A DNA stretch of 5,186 bases. It comes from Nitrolancea sp040255925. Its GTDB lineage: Bacteria > Chloroflexota > Chloroflexia > Thermomicrobiales > Thermomicrobiaceae. Below, in pieces: positions 1 through 5,186 of the stretch. The stretch is from contig JBDZVX010000156.1 of assembly GCA_040255925.1 (NCBI GenBank), forward strand, positions 1-5,186, written 5' to 3'. Numbering within the stretch: the first letter of the stretch is position 1; each line of letters begins with the position of its first letter. The notes beneath the pieces are model-generated. The model worked only from the letters and a program-made list of their open reading frames with translations, had not been told where the DNA came from and did not search any database. Made by a program: the position numbers and the translations under genes.

Positions 1-233
1 CCTGCATGGTCTACCACGCGCCGGAGCGGACGATCTCGATTCCGAAATCGCAGGTACGAGGGAACCGGCGGGGCGGGGCGCACAACAGCCTGACCCGGAC
101 CCGGATCAACCCGATGCAGATGGCCGGCGGCTATGCCCAGTGGACGTACGCGTTCAACTACTGGGGACCGATCGGAATCTTTACCCGGGACACGCACGTG
201 GCAGTGCGGAAACTGTCTCAGTTGGTCTGGTAG
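1..233 (+). CDS. Nitrate reductase / nitrite oxidoreductase alpha subunit (NarG/NxrA type), C-terminal end only
   Basis: Partial gene entering from the left edge; the first full codon is at 3-5 and the stop is TAG at 231-233, so about 76 residues are visible. The tail carries the closing signature of the type II DMSO-reductase-family alpha subunits: MVYHAPER near the beginning, then RRGGAHNSLTRTR, then MAGGYAQWTYAFNYWGP, then RDTHVAVRKL. It lines up by eye with the end of E. coli NarG (MVYHAQE, RGGIHNSVTR, GGYAHLAYGFNYYG, RDEFVVVRKM). In this family the alpha subunit binds bis-MGD molybdenum and a 4Fe-4S cluster and interconverts nitrate and nitrite beside an Fe-S beta subunit. The protein stops at the Trp matching NarG's NIDW and lacks the extra tail E. 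coli has. FNYWGP instead of FNYYGT recalls nitrite-oxidoreductase alpha subunits, but this short piece cannot separate NarG from NxrA. No beta-subunit gene follows. Family certain; direction of reaction unknown. Confidence 0.88.
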   Translation, partial: CMVYHAPERTISIPKSQVRGNRRGGAHNSLTRTRINPMQMAGGYAQWTYAFNYWGPIGIFTRDTHVAVRKLSQLVW

Positions 234-258
234 GAGCCGATCGCAACGACGTAGACAA

Positions 259-296
259 GCAGCCAGCCGGCGTGGTAACCCACGCCGGCTGGCTGC
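259..296. terminator. Perfect 17-bp hairpin between converging genes, probable terminator
   Basis: Arms 259-275 and 280-296 are exact reverse complements (GC-rich core AGCCAGCCGGCG) around the 4-nt loop TAAC. The hairpin starts 25 nt after the alpha-subunit stop codon and lies 23 nt beyond the stop of the converging IS630-type ORF, so it could serve both directions. The U tract is poor on either side (CCTT after the + arm), so stem strength rather than a classical U run would have to do the work. It fills most of the 86-nt gap; nothing else was seen there. Confidence 0.6.
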
Positions 297-319
297 CCTT
301 AATCCGTCAAGTACTCGGG

Positions 320-712
320 TTAACCGCGCCGCCTGGTCCGTTTCGCCAGACTCGCCCGCACCCAGCGGCCATCCCGGTGTACCCACCCCAGCCGCTTGAT
401 CACCCGTGACATGGTCGCGATGCTCACCCGCGTGCCGTGCTCCTTCTCCCAGCGTTCGCAGTGTCGAGCCAGCGTCTCGGTTGGATGGGATTCAAGTTGC
501 GCTTGGAGCGCGGCATGCTCGGCCGGGCCAATCCGGGCCGGGCGCCCCGGGATCGGCTTCGGCGCCAGGCTGCCGGTCTCCTGCCGTTGCTTGACGTAGC
601 GCTTGACCGTGGAAATGCCGACATCGAAGACGCGAGCCGCTTCGCTCGTGGACATCCCACTGTCGAGCGCGCGGAGGATACGCTCACGCAGATCCGGGGA
701 ATAGGCTTTCAT
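320..712 (-). pseudogene. IS630-family transposase remnant: N-terminal helix-turn-helix part only
   Basis: 130 residues from the ATG at 712 to the TAA at 320; a TTG codon sits directly before it at 715. The start is supported by GAGGG (726-722), 9 nt before the ATG, and by the family-typical opening MKAYSPDLRERI. Residues 21-44 form a first helix-turn-helix (STSEAARVFDVGISTVKRYV). A PKPIPGRPAR linker follows at 51-60, then a second winged-helix segment ending SIATMSRVIKRLGW near 110. This matches the DNA-binding half of IS630/Tc1-type transposases, which normally run to about 340 residues with a DDE catalytic domain after this point. Here the protein ends in a basic tail (LAKRTRRRG) and no DDE domain appears in any frame before the alpha-subunit gene. 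It is either the first ORF of a two-ORF element that lost its partner, or a decayed copy. It starts 24 nt after the stop of the upstream membrane-protein gene, so it may be carried on that transcript. Transposition activity is not expected. Confidence 0.75.
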
Positions 713-736
713 CAACGCGCGCCCTCATCCACGGCC

Positions 737-2251
737 TTACCCACGTGGCGGGTTCCGGCTCGCCTCGCCTGCTGCCGGCGCGTCGGCCACCGGTCTTCGG
801 TAGCCGCCACGATTCGGGATGGCCAGTGCCAGAACCAATCCGCTCAGTATCCAAAACAGTGCGGCCATATGGGGGAAGGTGATATTGAAGAAGTAGTGAT
901 CGACCAGTCCGATGGTCAGCGCTGAACCGAGCGCGGCCAGGAGTGTCAGCGAGAGATCTCCCTCCGGTGTATCGCGTCGCCCACGCCAGTAACGGAAGCC
1001 GGTCAGGAGGATGGACCCGACCGCGAGAACGAACAGCGCCATGCCGAGCAACCCGGTTTGCTCGCCGATGGTCAAGTAGATGCTGGAAACGCCGGTTTGC
1101 AATTCAACCGAGGGGGCCTGACCAAAGCCGACCCCGAAGAGCGGATGCTGGCGGATGATCTCGAACGCGTTCTGGTACTCGGACAACCGCAGCTTGGTTG
1201 CCGGATCTTCCAGTCTCACCGCCTGCGCGAAGCGGTCAATGAAGTGGGATCCAATTCCGAGGATAGGGATCACCGCCGCGCCCAGCGCCATCGGGATCAG
1301 CAGCCGCCGGTAACGGAGCAGCGCCACCAACGCCAGTCCAGCTGCCGCGCCAACCCACGATCCCCGCGATTGTGTGAAGAGCATGGCCGCGCCGCTGAGC
1401 ATGACCGTTGGTACGGTCACCCAGCGTGGGATCACCCGGTGCCGGGCGATGACCTGGGAACCGGCAAGCACGAAGATAACGGCCAGGAGCCCACCGAACG
1501 AGTTCGGGTCGACCGAGGTGCTCACCAGCCGCATGGGTTTGGCCGGGTCGTCCTCGATATAGCGCACGATCCGGGATGACGGGTACCCGAATGGGACCAG
1601 GCGCGAAAGTGCCGCCATCGTGACGCCGGGACCACCGAGTTGGAGCGCCAGCCCGATCGCGGATGCCGATGCTCCCCCAAGGAGGATGGCCGTCAGCAGC
1701 CGGCGGCCATCCCCGATCGACCGCATCGTGTTCCAGACGACGTAGACCAGCGCGATCGCCAGCACGAACTTTCCGTAATTGTGGAATGTCTCCGTCGTGT
1801 AGCCGTGGCCGATGCCGAGGAGGAACGCGAAGAGCGTCCCGGCAAGCAGCAGTGCGATCCAGGCGGCCGGTCCGGCGGTGGTGATCCGTTCATCCCGGTG
1901 GAGAAAGAGGCGGAGGAGCCAGATCGCGATCGCCGCCAGTGCCGCGGTCTCGAACAGTGTGAGCGTGAGCCCGACCCGGACCGGAATCACGCCAAACGGA
2001 AGCAGGGTCACGACCCCGATCACAGCCCAGAGCGCGGCGCGTACGTCGCTCAACACCACGACTGCCCCGGCCAGGCCGGTTAGGATCACCACCCCGGCAA
2101 CCGGACCCTGCGCGGCCGTCAGCCAGCCAAGCGCGATGCCCCCGACCAGCGCACCAGCCAGCGTCAATGCCCAGCCTAGCCAGGCGGGTACCGGCGTAGC
2201 GGTCGAGATGCGTGGAAACGGCGGTAAGATGGCTGCTCGCTCTCGCGGCAC
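737..2251 (-). CDS. O-antigen ligase / Wzy-like polymerase family membrane protein
   Basis: 504 residues, strongly hydrophobic, with about 13-14 predicted membrane segments (roughly 24-45, 50-68, 72-90, 97-118, 128-148, 160-174, 186-205, 252-270, 279-293, 298-313, 317-335, 400-418, 433-452, 458-478). The family is recognised from the Wzy_C pattern: RLVSTSVDPNSFGGLLAV (241-258), the FTQSRGSWVG motif (292-301), then a long extracytoplasmic stretch with HPLFGVGFGQ (369-378) and IYLTIGEQTGLLG (391-403). Members transfer or polymerise lipid-linked glycans on the outer face of the cytoplasmic membrane. In a Chloroflexota-like cell a polysaccharide polymerase or glycan/teichuronic-type ligase is as likely as a lipopolysaccharide ligase. 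The usual catalytic-site His in the big loop (HNxxL) is replaced here by SSIYL. The GTG start (2251-2249) has GAGGGAG (2264-2258) 6 nt upstream. An in-frame ATG with a better Shine-Dalgarno site lies 18 nt upstream but is closed by TGA. No glycosyltransferase genes are adjacent. The C-terminal 25 residues are polar and low in complexity. Confidence 0.85.
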   Translation of the reverse strand: MPRERAAILPPFPRISTATPVPAWLGWALTLAGALVGGIALGWLTAAQGPVAGVVILTGLAGAVVVLSDVRAALWAVIGVVTLLPFGVIPVRVGLTLTLFETAALAAIAIWLLRLFLHRDERITTAGPAAWIALLLAGTLFAFLLGIGHGYTTETFHNYGKFVLAIALVYVVWNTMRSIGDGRRLLTAILLGGASASAIGLALQLGGPGVTMAALSRLVPFGYPSSRIVRYIEDDPAKPMRLVSTSVDPNSFGGLLAVIFVLAGSQVIARHRVIPRWVTVPTVMLSGAAMLFTQSRGSWVGAAAGLALVALLRYRRLLIPMALGAAVIPILGIGSHFIDRFAQAVRLEDPATKLRLSEYQNAFEIIRQHPLFGVGFGQAPSVELQTGVSSIYLTIGEQTGLLGMALFVLAVGSILLTGFRYWRGRRDTPEGDLSLTLLAALGSALTIGLVDHYFFNITFPHMAALFWILSGLVLALAIPNRGGYRRPVADAPAAGEASRNPPRG

Positions 2252-2269
2252 TCAGGACTCCCTCGCCAT
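2252..2269 (-). other. Five-codon leader minicistron abutting the membrane-protein start
   Basis: ATG GCG AGG GAG TCC TGA reads from 2269 to 2252 and is followed at once by the GTG (2251-2249) of the 504-aa gene in the same frame. The ATG has the best ribosome-binding site of this region, GAGGAGG at 2284-2278, 8 nt upstream. The second, weaker site for the GTG (GAGGGAG) lies inside the minicistron. It may be a coupling leader, or an original start region broken by a nonsense change. Confidence 0.5.
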
Positions 2270-2319
2270 CGTATCCACCTCCTCGTGACGTGGATGGAGT
2301 GATGCGGTCTTCGGGGCTG

Positions 2320-2325
2320 ATTATA
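2320..2325 (-). promoter_or_regulatory. Candidate -10 box TATAAT for the O-antigen ligase-like gene
   Basis: A perfect TATAAT on the minus strand (2325-2320) in GC-rich surroundings, 50 nt before the leader ATG at 2269; this would give a 5' leader of about 40-45 nt. No TTGACA-like box is present at 15-19 nt spacing. The -35 area instead holds a small dyad (CGGTG/CACCG, 2333-2346) and, just upstream, CGTGCC/GGCACG (2350-2366). This would fit an activator-dependent promoter, but both dyads are short and could be chance. Confidence 0.4.
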
Positions 2326-2475
2326 CGCCGGTCGGTGCACACACCGGCTCGTGCCGTGATGGCACGGACAACGCATTGCGCTCCCGTGGCCTGGATTTTC
2401 AGCGGTGTCGAGGTCGTCCGCGGCGAACAGTTCTCGTGCCGGAATCGCTACAGGAATCGGATGGGCACGGAGCCG
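2326..2475. other. Spacer between the DUF1989 gene and the O-antigen ligase-like gene
   Basis: About 150 bases without a convincing gene. Apart from the two short dyads next to the TATAAT box, I see a 7-base direct repeat GGAATCG (2441-2447 and 2453-2459) and no good terminator hairpin behind the DUF1989 stop at 2476. The separation of the two transcription units therefore rests on the promoter box rather than on a visible terminator. Confidence 0.4.
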
Positions 2476-3105
2476 TTACCGGTAGACCCGGACCAGGAGA
2501 TCGGTCGGGTTAAAGGCGTTGCAGGCGTTCTGGTCCTGCGGGCAGGCGGAGACCGCGACGATCAAGTCGGTCATCGCTCGAAGCAGCACAAAATCGTTCG
2601 GCTCGGAGAGCGGCTCCCGGATCTCGAAGACGCCGCGCGCCTTCAGCCCGACGTGCATGAACCAGTGGACCGGATCGGGGATGCGGTCATCATCGATACC
2701 GTACGGTGCGAGCACCCGGTTGAAGTTATCCCGGCAGTTCGGATGGTCCTCGATGCCGTAATCGACCAGGTAGCCATTCCGGTCACAGGCGGGGAAGAGA
2801 ATATCGTGCCGGCCGACGGTATCTTGAACCAGGATCAGCATCTGGTTCCGGCGGTTACTGTAGAGGGGCATCTCCCCGGTGAGCATCAGCGAATTATTCG
2901 TCGCGCGGGTGTGTGTGGTCGAAACGTGTTCCCTGATATCGTGCGCGTTGAACGCGACGAAATCAGCTACCTGCTTCCCCTGGAGATCGACGATCTGGAG
3001 GAGTTCCCCTTCCCGCAGTTCGAACGCGGCGGGGACCAGCGGCCGTACTTGGGTCGCGCGACGGGGCACGCGTCCGGTGAGAATGTCATCTCCAGTTCCG
3101 GTCAT
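2476..3105 (-). CDS. DUF1989 / urea carboxylase-associated family protein
   Basis: 209 residues from the ATG at 3105, the usual size for this family (about 200). Hallmarks in order: GELLQIVDLQGKQVADFVAF (33-52), THTR (64-67), YSNR (82-85), DTVGRHDILFPACD (95-108), HPNCRDN (121-127), IPDPVHWFM (142-150) and SACPQDQNACN (186-196). Cys107, Cys124, Cys188 and Cys195, with His100 and His121, are the conserved candidates for metal or catalytic roles. Characterised relatives include the paired CgdA/CgdB carboxyguanidine deiminase subunits found beside guanidine carboxylase. Here there is one copy and no carboxylase, transporter or guanidine riboswitch in view, so that specific activity cannot be assigned. 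The reading frame is open upstream to 3228, but that extension overlaps fabF and has no family similarity. The ATG at 3105 has AAGAG (3118-3114) 8 nt upstream. It sits 52 nt behind fabF, probably in one operon. Confidence 0.85.
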   Translation of the reverse strand: MTGTGDDILTGRVPRRATQVRPLVPAAFELREGELLQIVDLQGKQVADFVAFNAHDIREHVSTTHTRATNNSLMLTGEMPLYSNRRNQMLILVQDTVGRHDILFPACDRNGYLVDYGIEDHPNCRDNFNRVLAPYGIDDDRIPDPVHWFMHVGLKARGVFEIREPLSEPNDFVLLRAMTDLIVAVSACPQDQNACNAFNPTDLLVRVYR

Positions 3106-3157
3106 CGTCTGAACTCTTTGCCCGGCTCCGTCCGTACTGTCCCGGTAGGGTACCCGA

Positions 3158-4516
<1,359 letters not shown>

Positions 4517-4544
4517 CGGTTCTCCTCCTGGCTCATGGCATTCC

Positions 4545-4569
4545 GGCAACGTTGTCCCACAACGTTGCC
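4545..4569. promoter_or_regulatory. Perfect 11-bp dyad in the fabF leader, operator or RNA hairpin
   Basis: Arms GGCAACGTTGT (4545-4555) and ACAACGTTGCC (4559-4569) are exact reverse complements around CCC. Each arm itself contains the 8-bp palindrome CAACGTTG, at 4547-4554 and 4560-4567, with centres 13 bp apart. The dyad ends 28 nt upstream of the fabF GTG and 15 nt before its Shine-Dalgarno sequence, and is downstream of the candidate promoter. Placement suits a repressor site acting as a roadblock, or a leader stem. No regulator can be named from the sequence. Confidence 0.5.
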
Positions 4570-4616
4570 TGTGCAACCCATAATGACGCTGGCGCGGTTG
4601 GGCGCGCTTTGCGATC

Positions 4617-4645
4617 ATCGTACCAGATTCTCGTATGTCTGGAAG
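4617..4645 (-). promoter_or_regulatory. Weak candidate promoter for fabF (extended -10)
   Basis: On the minus strand TGG-TACGAT (4625-4617) resembles an extended -10 element (TGn followed by a 4/6 match to TATAAT). A weak CTTCCA (4645-4640) lies 17 nt further upstream. It sits just behind the hairpin that closes the mrp transcript. If used, transcription would start near 4610, giving a leader of about 95 nt that includes the dyad. It would also exclude the far-upstream fabF start at 4618. Low information content, so tentative. Confidence 0.28.
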
Positions 4646-4651
4646 GGGATG

Positions 4652-4681
4652 AGACAGCCTCCCCGTTCAGGGAGGCTGTCT
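4652..4681 (-). terminator. Hairpin terminator behind the mrp-like gene
   Basis: A perfect 12-bp stem, arms 4652-4663 and 4670-4681 (AGACAGCCTCCC and its complement), with loop CGTTCA. It begins 19 nt after the TAG stop at 4701 when read on the minus strand and separates this gene from fabF. The trailing sequence TCATCCCCTT is only mildly U-rich, so termination may be incomplete. Confidence 0.6.
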
Positions 4682-4700
4682 AGTGGGCGGGATAGCAGGT

Positions 4701-5186
4701 CTACTGCGCTTGCTTAAGCATGATCGTCGGCCGCCGTGGCTTGCGTACCGCCTCGACCGAGAGGCGCGCCGCCGCCTGGCGCGCGGCCTGGCGGAAGGCT
4801 TCGGCCGTAGCCGACTCCGGCGCGGCGGCCACGATCGGATGGCCGCTATCGCCTCCCTGCCGGATCTCGGTGACGAGCGGGATCTGTCCCAGCAGCGGGA
4901 CATCGTAACGTGTGGCGGTACGCTCGCCGCCGCCGAAGCCAAAGATCTCCGAGCGCTCGCCGCAATGGGGGCAGGAGAAGTAGCTCATGTTCTCGATGAT
5001 GCCGAGAATCGTCGTCTTGACTTCTTTGAACATCGAGAGGCCCTTGACCGCGTCGGCCAGGGCGACATCCTGGGGCGTCGTGACGATGATCGCACCCGAG
5101 AGCGGGATGCGCTGCACCAGGGTAAGCTGAACATCGCCGGTTCCCGGTGGAAGGTCGATGACCAGATAATCGAGCTCGCCCCAATC
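4701..5186 (-). CDS. mrp: Mrp/ApbC/NBP35-type Fe-S cluster carrier ATPase, C-terminal part
   Basis: Partial: 161 residues are visible, entering from the right edge and ending at TAG (4703-4701). The visible part opens with the Walker-B-like stretch DYLVIDLPPGTGDVQLTL, followed by IIVTTPQDVALADAVKG, the signature of the Mrp family of MinD-like P-loop ATPases. Then comes ILGIIENMSYFSCPHCGE, whose CxxC (codons 4973-4971 and 4964-4962) is the pair that bridges a 4Fe-4S cluster between two subunits in ApbC/Nbp35 proteins. The family-typical IFGFGGGE, VPLLGQIPL and IRQGGDSGHPIV follow. The protein acts in the cytosol, holding and passing Fe-S clusters to apoproteins. The Walker A motif and any N-terminal DUF59/MIP18 domain would lie beyond the window. 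The last 15-20 residues (VRKPRRPTIMLKQAQ) are a short basic tail outside the conserved domain. The gene is followed by its own hairpin and so is likely the end of its transcription unit. Confidence 0.93.
   Translation of the reverse strand, partial: DWGELDYLVIDLPPGTGDVQLTLVQRIPLSGAIIVTTPQDVALADAVKGLSMFKEVKTTILGIIENMSYFSCPHCGERSEIFGFGGGERTATRYDVPLLGQIPLVTEIRQGGDSGHPIVAAAPESATAEAFRQAARQAAARLSVEAVRKPRRPTIMLKQAQ

Noticed and set aside
437..2083. Several + strand open frames (437-925, 1058-1579, 1640-2083) opposite the membrane protein
   Set aside because: They are Arg/Pro-rich, low-complexity translations typical of the antisense of GC-rich coding DNA, lying over a well-supported O-antigen ligase-like gene.
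2441..2459. Direct repeat GGAATCG spaced by 12 bases
   Set aside because: Only two 7-base copies in a short spacer; not distinguishable from chance.
4517..4618. 34-residue N-terminal extension of FabF from the upstream start at 4618
   Set aside because: The extension crosses the leader dyad and lies within the candidate promoter; the GTG at 4516 has an ideal AGGAGG at 7 nt.
4517..4700. Possible guanidine (ykkC-type) riboswitch, considered because of the DUF1989 gene
   Set aside because: The leader shows only the symmetric CAACGTTG dyad; I could not recognise the conserved guanidine-I core.

Overview
The window is GC-rich, with GC-biased third positions and several GTG starts. Its protein families suggest a bacterium of the Chloroflexota, possibly class Thermomicrobia. 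The strongest hint is the tail of a NarG/NxrA-type molybdopterin alpha subunit whose wording recalls nitrite-oxidising members such as Nitrolancea. This is recall of family sequences, not a database result, so the taxonomy is an inference.

Layout. At the left edge, on the + strand, is the 3' end of a nitrate reductase / nitrite oxidoreductase alpha-subunit gene (1-233). It ends at a natural stop and is followed by a perfect 17-bp hairpin (259-296), not by a beta-subunit gene. Every other gene is on the - strand. Reading leftward from the right edge they are: the C-terminal 161 residues of an Mrp/ApbC Fe-S cluster carrier ATPase (5186-4701); a hairpin just behind it (4652-4681); a 3-oxoacyl-ACP synthase II (FabF-like) with an N-terminal zinc ribbon (4516-3158); a DUF1989 / urea-carboxylase-associated family protein (3105-2476); a spacer with a perfect TATAAT box; a 504-aa polytopic O-antigen ligase/polymerase-like membrane protein (2251-737); and a catalytic-domain-less IS630-type transposase N-terminus (712-320) that converges on the alpha-subunit gene.

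How the genes relate. fabF and the DUF1989 gene are 52 nt apart with no clear terminator between them, so they are probably co-transcribed. The fabF leader carries a conspicuous perfect dyad built of two CAACGTTG palindromes. The O-antigen ligase-like gene appears to have its own promoter and begins with an in-frame five-codon minicistron that ends directly against its GTG start. The window does not look like one dedicated pathway. It reads as housekeeping (Fe-S assembly, lipid synthesis) and cell-surface genes, next to the end of a respiratory alpha-subunit gene, with an IS remnant at the junction. I did not find a convincing new multi-gene system. The points most worth checking are the zinc-ribbon-FabF fusion with its active-site substitutions, the alpha-subunit gene without a following beta subunit, the minicistron and the dyad.
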